A stretch of DNA of 14,763 nucleotides from Cyanobacteria bacterium M_surface_7_m2_037 (GTDB taxonomy: Bacteria; Cyanobacteriota; Cyanobacteriia; PCC-6307; Cyanobiaceae). Position numbers and translations under genes: made by a program. The notes beneath the pieces are model-generated. The model worked only from the letters and a program-made list of their open reading frames with translations, had not been told where the DNA came from and ran no database searches. Below, piece by piece: positions 6,791 through 14,763 of the stretch. The stretch is taken from assembly GCA_016882585.1 (NCBI GenBank), contig VGPP01000035.1, forward strand, positions 1-14,763, written 5' to 3'. The stretch's first letter is position 1; every line of letters starts with the position of its first letter.

Positions 6791-8607
6791 TGAGCAGCCC
6801 TGCCAATGACCGTCGGGTGGTTCAGATCCCGGTGGAGCTAGGCCTGGTGTGCCTGCGGGGGCTGAGTCCCAAGCGGCTGCGTTTTGAGGTGGAATACGGC
6901 CTGGAGCGGGGCACCACGGCCAACAGCTTCCTGTTCTTGGCCTCTGGCAAAGATCCAGCCCTACTGGTGCACCCACCCGGGAACACCTTTGCCGAGCCCT
7001 ACTTGGAGGCCTTGGCTGAGCTGGTCCCATCCAGCAGCAGGCTGCAGGTGGTGGTAGGCCACACCAACCCCAACCGAGTCCAACTGCTGCGCCAGCTAGC
7101 CCAGCGCTGGCCTGAGCTGGAACTGATCAGCTCCAACCCCGGTGCTCAGCTGCTGCGGGAACTCTGGGATCAGCGCAAGCCCACGCCCCCAGGCGCAGAA
7201 GCCACCAGCGAACCAGAAGCCCTGCCGCCGCTACCGCCGCTGCAAGTGGTGCGCGGGGAACTCCAGCTGGAGCGCGCCGATGGCCACAGCCTGCAGTTGC
7301 TCTCCACCCCCACGCCGCGCTGGCCGGGTGGATTGATGGCCTTCGAGGAGAGCAGCGGCCTGTTGATGAGCGGCAAGTTCTTCGCGGCCCACCTCTGCAT
7401 CGAGGACTGGGCGGAGAGCAACCGCAGCAGCACCGAGGAAGACCGCCGCTACTTCTATGACTGCCTGATGGCTCCGATGGTGCGCCAGGTGGAGGCAGTT
7501 CTCGATCGCATCGATGAGCTGGCGATCCGCACCATCGCCCCCGGCCACGGCCCGGCCATCGCCGAAAGCTGGCGCAGCCTGCTGGTGGACTACCGCCGTT
7601 GGGGCGCCACCCAGGAGCGGGCCAAGCTCTCGGTGGCGCTGCTCTACGCCAGTGCCTACGGCAACACCGCCGCCATCGCCGACGGGCTCGCCCAGGGGGT
7701 GGCGCGCACGGGCGTGCGGGTAGAAAGCATCAACTGCGAATTCACTCCCCCGGACAAATTGCTGGAGGCGATCCGCAGCTGCGACGCGGTGCTGATCGGT
7801 TCGCCCACCCTCGGCGGCCATGCCCCTACGCCGATCGTGTCAGCCCTGGGCACGTTGCTGGCCGAAGGCGACCGCGCCAAACCGGTTGGGGTGTTCGGCA
7901 GCTTTGGCTGGAGCGGCGAAGCGCTCGATCTGCTCGAGAGCAAATTGCGCGATGGCGGCTTCCGCTTCGCCTTTGAGCCGATCAAGGTGAAGTTCAGCCC
8001 GGATGCCGCCACCCTCAAGACAATCGAGGAAACGGGTACAGCCCTCGGCCGCAAACTCCTGAACGAACAGCGCAAAGAACAGCGCCGCAGCGGCGGCGGC
8101 GGTGGCCTGAGCGAAAGCCGCAGCAACCCCGCCGTGCTGGCCCTGGGCCGGGTGGTGGGCTCCCTCTGCGTGCTCACCACGGTGAAGGGCAGCGGCGACA
8201 CACAACTCAGCGGGGCGATGGTGGCCAGCTGGGTGAGTCAGGCCAGCTTCACGCCACCCGGGCTCACGGTGGCCGTGGCCAAAGACCGGGCCGTCGAAGC
8301 CCTTCTGCATGTGGGCGACTGCTTTGCGCTCAACGTGCTGGCAGCGGGCCGAGAAAGCGGACCGATGAAGCAGTTCCTGCAGCCCTTCGCACCGGGTGCC
8401 AATCGCTTCGCGGGGCTGGAGCTGGAGCAAAGCCCATCGGGCCAGCCCGTGCTGCCGGAAGCCCTGGCCTGGCTGGAGTGCAGCGTGAAGCAACGGATGG
8501 AATGCGGCGATCACTGGCTGCTGTATGCCCAGGTGCAAACGGGCTCCGTGCTCGATGCCACAGCCACCACCGCCGTTCATCAACGCCGCAGCGGCGCGAA
8601 TTACTGA
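6790..8607 (+). CDS. flv1: Flavodiiron protein Flv1 (non-canonical di-iron site)
   Basis: This 605-residue protein has the same three domains as Flv3, but the metal ligands are replaced as in known Flv1. His91-Thr-Asn93-Pro-Asn95-Arg96 stands for HxExDH, Arg177 (TPRWPG) for the bridging-region His, and Lys196 (GKFFAAH) for the bridging Asp. His253 (GHGP) is kept. It is the heterodimer partner of Flv3 in light-dependent O2 photoreduction. The flavodoxin motif is SAYGNTAAIADGL (288-300). Two low-complexity stretches stand out: a Pro/Glu-rich insert at about 130-152 and a basic, Gly-rich linker before the flavin-reductase domain (about 433-450). The latter domain (ASWVSQASF, VAVAKDRA) is very close to that of Flv3. 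The start shares one base with the flv3 stop. No terminator with a T tract is visible downstream. Confidence 0.95.
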   Translation: MSSPANDRRVVQIPVELGLVCLRGLSPKRLRFEVEYGLERGTTANSFLFLASGKDPALLVHPPGNTFAEPYLEALAELVPSSSRLQVVVGHTNPNRVQLLRQLAQRWPELELISSNPGAQLLRELWDQRKPTPPGAEATSEPEALPPLPPLQVVRGELQLERADGHSLQLLSTPTPRWPGGLMAFEESSGLLMSGKFFAAHLCIEDWAESNRSSTEEDRRYFYDCLMAPMVRQVEAVLDRIDELAIRTIAPGHGPAIAESWRSLLVDYRRWGATQERAKLSVALLYASAYGNTAAIADGLAQGVARTGVRVESINCEFTPPDKLLEAIRSCDAVLIGSPTLGGHAPTPIVSALGTLLAEGDRAKPVGVFGSFGWSGEALDLLESKLRDGGFRFAFEPIKVKFSPDAATLKTIEETGTALGRKLLNEQRKEQRRSGGGGGLSESRSNPAVLALGRVVGSLCVLTTVKGSGDTQLSGAMVASWVSQASFTPPGLTVAVAKDRAVEALLHVGDCFALNVLAAGRESGPMKQFLQPFAPGANRFAGLELEQSPSGQPVLPEALAWLECSVKQRMECGDHWLLYAQVQTGSVLDATATTAVHQRRSGANY

Positions 8608-8726
8608 TCGAGCGGCTGAACCAACAAGCACAGTTGCACCCTCTGATCTGTAGCTCAGCACACAGCGAGCCAATTGTTCACGTTGGGCGCAAAATCGGCA
8701 AAACCCTGACTGGAACAGGAGTCTGA

Positions 8727-8799
8727 GCCGACCCAATCATGTCTCTGTCAGGAGACTTGATCTCCTGAGGAAGAAAATCTGAAGTCTGCCTGGGTCGGC
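8727..8799 (+). ncRNA. Candidate structured RNA or leader between flv1 and a small gene
   Basis: GCCGACCCA (8727-8735) pairs perfectly with TGGGTCGGC (8791-8799). Inside lies a second perfect stem, TCAGGAGA (8748-8755) with TCTCCTGA (8761-8768), around loop CTTGA. The 73-base unit lies in the 232-base gap 8608-8839, which has no gene of its own. It is 40 bases before the small plus-strand gene at 8840. It could be a small RNA, a leader of that gene, or a terminator region of the flv operon, although no T tract follows. Strand is unproven. It does not match the cyanobacterial RNAs I know (Yfr1, Yfr2, 6S, SRP RNA, glutamine riboswitch). Confidence 0.4.
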
Positions 8800-8839
8800 C
8801 TGATCACCGCTCAAATGGGAGTAGCCGAATGCCAGCACA

Positions 8840-9043
8840 ATGTCGATGGCCGTGAGTTCTAACCCACTGCATCAATGCTGGGTTGTGCGCTACCGCGGCT
8901 TTGTGCTGATTCCGCAGAACGACCTGAGCTGGCTGGTGCGTCCTGAGCGCAGCCCGATGACGCTGCTTCCCTTCCGCACACCGGCCAGCTCAGTCGACGA
9001 TGTGAAGGCCCTGATCGACTGGCGCCTGAATCAGGCGGCCTGA
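8840..9043 (+). CDS. Small conserved-looking cyanobacterial protein of unknown function
   Basis: This 67-residue protein has no domain I can name. The core HQCWVVRYRGFVLIPQNDLS followed by WLVRPERSPMTLLPFRTP and a C-terminal helix (VDDVKALIDWRL) reads like a folded alpha/beta mini-protein, not a random frame. Codon use is GC3-rich like its neighbours. I believe similar 60-70 residue proteins occur in picocyanobacteria, but cannot verify this. A second ATG at 8846 is an alternative start; neither has a good ribosome site. No signal peptide or membrane segment is present. The stop lies in a 13-base overlap with the convergent gene. A structured RNA candidate lies just upstream. Confidence 0.65.
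   Translation: MSMAVSSNPLHQCWVVRYRGFVLIPQNDLSWLVRPERSPMTLLPFRTPASSVDDVKALIDWRLNQAA
9031..9043. repeat. Palindrome shared by two convergent stop codons
   Basis: TCAGGCGGCCTGA has arms TCAGGC and GCCTGA around a central G. Read on either strand it gives Gln-Ala-Ala-stop, so both convergent small proteins end in QAA. It is probably a side effect of gene overlap at a GC-rich palindrome, and may fold as a short hairpin in both transcripts. Confidence 0.6.
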
Positions 9044-9285
9044 GGCGGCGGGGGCGTCGAGCCACCAGCCACAAACGGCAACACCACCGTGGCCCAGCGC
9101 TCCGGACGGGCGGGACGCTCTCGGCGCGGACGGCGCACGCCAAAGGGCACGCGAACCACGTTCGTGCCCTCAACCCGAAGCGTTTGATCGTTGCTCAGCA
9201 CCGAAGTGGAGACATCGCTAAGCGACGGCAGCGACACATCGGCGAGGAGCTTGATCGAATTGGTTCCGTGGTCGTCAGCGCTCAT
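9031..9285 (-). CDS. Small protein of unknown function
   Basis: The frame encodes 84 residues on the minus strand, starting at 9285. It begins with an acidic/polar part containing a run like SIKLLADVSLPSLSDVSTSV (11-30). A Val/Arg-rich middle (VEGTNVVRVPFGVRRPRRER) follows, then PERWATVVLPFVAGG and a Pro/Ala tail. No family is recognised. It is judged real from codon use (GC3-rich, common codons), from the absence of a better frame here, and from its position downstream of gcvP on the same strand (141 bases after its stop). The plus-strand frames over the same bases are poor in composition. The 3' end overlaps the convergent small gene by 13 bases. No ribosome site is seen. It could be part of the gcvH-gcvP transcript. 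Confidence 0.55.
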   Translation of the reverse strand: MSADDHGTNSIKLLADVSLPSLSDVSTSVLSNDQTLRVEGTNVVRVPFGVRRPRRERPARPERWATVVLPFVAGGSTPPPPQAA

Positions 9286-9366
9286 GGTGTTGTTCCAGTA
9301 CCGGTTTCACCGATGCCCAGTGATGCCTGCAGTTACAGCAGATCCTGCTTGGAAAGCAAGGGTGAA

Positions 9367-9390
9367 TGCGGGAAGAAATTCCGCACTTTT
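9367..9390 (+). terminator. Possible plus-strand terminator facing gcvP
   Basis: TGCGG-AA (9367-9374, one bulged G) pairs with TT-CCGCA (9379-9385) around a GAAA tetraloop, followed by C and four T (9387-9390). Read on the plus strand it would stop transcripts from the small gene at 8840 before they run antisense into gcvP. The rest of the 140-base gap 9286-9425 shows only a second weak 5-bp hairpin (TTTCG/CGAAA, 9388-9403). Confidence 0.35.
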
Positions 9391-9425
9391 CGTTCCAGCG
9401 AAATCTAAACGCAACCCGCCGAGAA

Positions 9426-12390
<2,965 letters not shown>

Positions 12391-12401
<11 letters not shown>

Positions 12402-12780
12402 CCACCTTGGCGCTGTAGGTGGTTGCATCCATCAGACCCTGCAGCTGAGCGGGGTCACTGGGGCGCACCAGCAGCAGCCAGCCCTCGCCATAGGGATCGT
12501 TCTGCAACTCCTCCGGGCTGGCGAGCACAGCTTCATTGCGAGCCTCAATCGTGCCGCTGATCGGTGCGATCACCTCCTCCACAGCCTTCACCGATTCCAC
12601 CGAGCCGAAGCTGCTGCCCTGGCTGAGGGCGGCTCCCACCTCGGGCAACTCCACAAACACGATGTCGCCCAGCTGATCCACGGCGAAGGCACTGATGCCA
12701 ACCCGCACCAGCTCTCCCTCCGCCCTGGCGTATTCGTGGCTGTCGGCGTAACGGCAGTCGTCGGGGTAGCTGAGAGCCAT
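12391..12780 (-). CDS. gcvH: Glycine cleavage system H protein (lipoyl carrier)
   Basis: This 129-residue protein carries the methylamine group between the P- and T-proteins on a lipoyl-lysine. The lipoylation site is Lys65 in GSVESVKAVEEVIAPISG, the family signature. Upstream it shows HEYARAEGELVRVGISAFAVDQLGDIVFVELPEVG, typical of the H-protein fold. The C-terminal half has NDPYGEGWLLLVRPSDP. Length is normal. Its stop overlaps the gcvP start by 11 bases, so the order gcvH-gcvP on the minus strand is a coupled operon. The 94-base gap upstream (12781-12874) is shared with the divergent antitoxin gene and should hold both promoters. No riboswitch-like fold was noticed in it. Confidence 0.96.
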
Positions 12781-12841
12781 GGGGCCGCCTGGGCGGGTCG
12801 CTGCGCTGCAGTTTGTCGGAAATCGGCGGCGACGCTCGAGC

Positions 12842-12856
12842 TAGCTAAGCTAGCCA
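12842..12856. promoter_or_regulatory. Inverted repeat in the gcvH/antitoxin divergent region, possible operator
   Basis: GCTAGC-TAA-GCTAGC lies 19 bases before the antitoxin start and about 60 before gcvH. Phd-type antitoxins usually bind palindromes at their own promoter, so this is the natural operator candidate. Its TAGCTA/TAGCTT cores could also serve as -10 elements in either direction. No matching -35 is clear. Confidence 0.4.
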
Positions 12857-12874
12857 AGGTGAATTCGTTGGCCG

Positions 12875-13117
12875 ATGCAGGTGAACATGCTCGAGGCCAA
12901 GAGCCAGCTCTCGAAGCTGGTGAAGGCCGCCATCGCCGGCGAAGACGTGGTGATCGCCAGCCACGGCAAGGCTCAGGTGAAGCTTGTGCCCCTGACGGCC
13001 GAATCAGGCCTGCGCCAGCCGGGCTCCCTTCGGGCCACCCTCCCCACCCCAGACGCTTGTGACGCAGCGTTCAGCGACAGCGTGGACGCTGAGGTGAGCG
13101 CGCTGATGAACAGCTGA
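12875..13117 (+). CDS. Phd/YefM-type antitoxin
   Basis: This 80-residue protein begins MQVNMLEAKSQLSKLVKAA, the DNA-binding N-terminus of the Phd/YefM family (compare the usual ...hEAKtqLsrLl). It continues GEDVVIASHGKAQVKLVPL, the second strand/helix part. The C-terminal 35 or so residues are variable and acidic (DACDAAFSDSVDAEVSALM), expected to be disordered alone and to wrap the toxin. The stop overlaps the toxin ATG by one base (TGATG). The start at 12875 keeps the N-terminal strand; an ATG at 12887 would remove it. It should repress its own promoter, for which a palindrome lies at 12842-12856. The pair is inserted head-to-head with gcvH. Confidence 0.9.
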   Translation: MQVNMLEAKSQLSKLVKAAIAGEDVVIASHGKAQVKLVPLTAESGLRQPGSLRATLPTPDACDAAFSDSVDAEVSALMNS

Positions 13118-13491
13118 TGCGGCTGCTGCTCGATACCCAGGTGATGCTCTGGTGGTTGCTCGATGACCCGCGCCTCAACGAAGACACCCGGCTACTGATC
13201 CACGGCAACAACTGCCTCGTATCCGTGGCCAGCATCTGGGAAGTGGCGATCAAACACCGCCTCGGCAAACTGCCGGTGGCACCCACCACCTTTCGCGACC
13301 ATTGCCTGCAGAGCGGAGCAACGCTCCTGCCCGTGCTCGACAGCCACGCGATCGAAACGAGCACGCTGCCAGCCATTCACGACGACCCGTTCGATCGGCT
13401 ATTGATCGCCCAGGCCAGGCTGGAGGGACTGATGGCCGTGAGTGCTCACCGTCACTGGCCCAGCTACGACGTGTCGCTGCATCGGGCCTGA
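13117..13491 (+). CDS. PIN-domain toxin (VapC-like, Sll0205-type subfamily)
   Basis: This 124-residue PIN domain is a metal-dependent RNase fold used as toxin in type II pairs. Visible active-site residues are Asp6 (LLLDTQVMLWWL), Glu42 (SIWEVAIKHRLGKL) and Asp93 (DDPFDRLLIAQA). The fourth acidic position, normally Asp in a TADxxF-type motif, is His111 here (VSAHRHWPSYDV). This could weaken metal binding. Domain order and length match the Sll0205-like PIN group common in cyanobacteria. It is coupled to the antitoxin by a one-base overlap and ends one base before the stop of the convergent PLP-enzyme gene. RNA target unknown. Confidence 0.9.
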   Translation: MRLLLDTQVMLWWLLDDPRLNEDTRLLIHGNNCLVSVASIWEVAIKHRLGKLPVAPTTFRDHCLQSGATLLPVLDSHAIETSTLPAIHDDPFDRLLIAQARLEGLMAVSAHRHWPSYDVSLHRA

Positions 13492-13499
13492 TTCAGGCC
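13485..13499. repeat. Palindrome spanning two convergent stop codons
   Basis: GGCCTGA and TCAGGCC flank a single T. The toxin stop (13489-13491) and the opposing stop (13493-13495) both lie in it. The arms resemble those at 9031-9043. It may fold as a hairpin in both transcripts; no T tract follows on either strand. Confidence 0.5.
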
Positions 13500-14758
13500 G
13501 GACCGCACCAACCCCCATCCGCCAGCGCCAGCAGCGCCCGCTCCAGGGCGAGCTCAGCGTGGGCCTGGGTGGTGCCGCCCTGGGCATAGAGCACGAAGGG
13601 CTCGCGCAGCGGGCCATCGGCGGAGAACTCACTGGTGCTGCCATCGATGAAGGTGCCGCCAGCCATCACCAGCTCACTGGCGTAGCCGGGCATCGGCGCT
13701 GGCACCGGATCGAGATAACTACCCACGGGCGAACAGGCCTGGAAAGCACGGCACACCGCCTTGAGCGGCTCAGGTGAACCGAAGCGCACCGCCTGGATCA
13801 CATCGCTGCGCACCCCGCCCACCAGGGGCTTCACCGCGTAGCCCAGCCCCTCGAACACCGCCGCTGTCAGTTCGGCGCAGAGCAGGGCCTCACTCACCAT
13901 CTGCGGGGCCAGAAACAAGCCCTGGAACAGCAATCGGTGCAAATCGAAGCCCGTGCCACCTTCGCTACCGATCCCCGGAGCGGTGAGCCGGCAGCAGGCC
14001 TGCTCCACCAGCTCGGCCCGACCCGCCACATAGCCGCCGGTAGGGGCGATGGTGCCGCCGAGGTTCTTAATCAGGGAACCCGCCATCAAATCGGCCCCCA
14101 CAGCGGTGGGCTCCTGCAGCTCCACCAACTCGCCGTAGCAGTTATCCACAAACACCAGGCAACCGGGTTGGATCGCCTTCACCCGCTCCACCAGCCGGCC
14201 GATCTGCTCCACCGTCAGCGAAGGGCGCCAGCTGTAGCCGCAGCTGCGCTGGATCAGCACCATGCGCGTCGGCACCGCCAGCGCCTCGGCAATGCCCGCC
14301 TCGTTCAACGTGCCATCCGGCAGCAGATCGAGCTCGTCGTAGGCGATGCCGAACTCCGCCAGCGAGCCCTGGCCGCTGCCGCGGATGCCGATCACCTCCT
14401 CGAGGGTGTCGTAGGGGCGTCCCGTGAGTGCCAGCAAGCGATCTCCGGGCCGGAGTACGCCGTAGAGCGCCGCGGCGATGGCGTGGGTACCGCTCACGAA
14501 CTGGAGACGCACTGCGGCGGCTTCCGCCTGGAGCACCTGGGCGAACACGCGATCGAGCACCTCACGCCCTAGATCACCGTGGCCGTAACCGCTCACCGAA
14601 GCGAAATGGTGCACGCCGAGGCGCTCGGCGCGGAAAGCCTCCAGCACCCGCTCCAGCCGTGGCTTCACGCCAGCGCGGCGCTGTTGGGCCAAGGGCGCCA
14701 GGCGCTCCAGCGCAGCGGCCAGCTGATCAGCCGCCCAGGCCTGATGAGGTGCGCTCAT
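13493..14758 (-). CDS. Aluminium-resistance/methionine gamma-lyase-like PLP enzyme
   Basis: This 421-residue protein of fold-type I PLP enzymes matches the 'aluminium resistance protein' (YnbB-like, Met_gamma_lyase) family. Markers are FASVSGYGHGDLGREVLDRV (52-71), RLQFVSGTHAIAAALYGVLR (84-103), RSCGYSWRPSLT (171-182), the cofactor aspartate in VFVDNCYGE (Asp205) and the PLP lysine in GSLIKNLGG (Lys231). Substrate and in vivo reaction of the family are not settled; a carbon-sulfur lyase activity is inferred from homology. The aluminium link comes from early overexpression work in other bacteria. The start ATG at 14758 gives the usual length; the sequence ends 5 bases later, so the upstream region is unseen. 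It points towards gcvH on the same strand, but the Phd/PIN pair lies between them. Confidence 0.92.
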   Translation of the reverse strand: MSAPHQAWAADQLAAALERLAPLAQQRRAGVKPRLERVLEAFRAERLGVHHFASVSGYGHGDLGREVLDRVFAQVLQAEAAAVRLQFVSGTHAIAAALYGVLRPGDRLLALTGRPYDTLEEVIGIRGSGQGSLAEFGIAYDELDLLPDGTLNEAGIAEALAVPTRMVLIQRSCGYSWRPSLTVEQIGRLVERVKAIQPGCLVFVDNCYGELVELQEPTAVGADLMAGSLIKNLGGTIAPTGGYVAGRAELVEQACCRLTAPGIGSEGGTGFDLHRLLFQGLFLAPQMVSEALLCAELTAAVFEGLGYAVKPLVGGVRSDVIQAVRFGSPEPLKAVCRAFQACSPVGSYLDPVPAPMPGYASELVMAGGTFIDGSTSEFSADGPLREPFVLYAQGGTTQAHAELALERALLALADGGWCGPA

Positions 14759-14763
14759 GGCAA

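Noticed and set aside
7840..8736. Open frame of about 300 codons antisense to flv1
   Set aside because: His/Ala/Gln/Arg-rich mirror of the flv1 coding strand with no family resemblance and no independent support.
8640..8840. Glutamine (glnA / downstream-peptide) riboswitch before the small gene
   Set aside because: A short gene downstream made this attractive, but the conserved GTTCATC and GACGGAAGTAGG core sequences are absent.
9340..9362. Anticodon-like hairpin CTGCTTGGAAAGCAAG suggesting tRNA-Ser
   Set aside because: No acceptor stem, T-loop (GTTCGA) or CCA-side pairing can be built around it on either strand.

Overview
The window reads as a chromosomal segment of a GC-rich cyanobacterium. 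A Cyanobium or freshwater/euryhaline Synechococcus type is most likely. The evidence is an adjacent flv3-flv1 pair of three-domain flavodiiron proteins, which only oxygenic phototrophs have, a stand-alone MEKHLA-domain protein, the gcvH-gcvP pair beside an aluminium-resistance-type PLP enzyme, and at least four copies of the cyanobacterial palindrome HIP1 (GCGATCGC). The species assignment is inference.

Left part (1-4294, + strand): a tight operon. It holds the C-terminal 630 or so residues of a SNF2-family helicase, an HI0074-type HEPN protein, an HI0073-type minimal nucleotidyltransferase (MNT), a SWIM zinc-finger protein and a MEKHLA-domain protein. Junctions are 4-base gaps or ATGA overlaps. 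The helicase and SWIM protein are usual partners; the HEPN/MNT pair sits between them. The HEPN protein has lost the His and Tyr of its RX4HXY motif while the MNT keeps its catalytic residues. This is the most unusual point in the window.

Middle (4295-8607, + strand): a small heat-shock protein gene (hsp20) with a tandem direct repeat in its upstream region and a clear terminator after it. The coupled flv3-flv1 operon follows. Its products are expected to form the complex that reduces O2 to water on the acceptor side of photosystem I.

Right part (8608-14763): a 230-base gap with a good candidate for a structured RNA, then two small convergent genes of unknown function that overlap by 13 bases. 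Next come gcvP and gcvH of the glycine cleavage system (photorespiratory glycine breakdown) on the minus strand, a Phd/PIN toxin-antitoxin pair on the plus strand, and an aluminium-resistance/methionine gamma-lyase-like PLP enzyme on the minus strand, cut by or ending near the window edge.

Two toxin-antitoxin-like pairs have therefore settled into otherwise compact housekeeping surroundings, and both look partly degenerate at active-site level. I saw no tRNA, rRNA, CRISPR array, insertion sequence or prophage gene.
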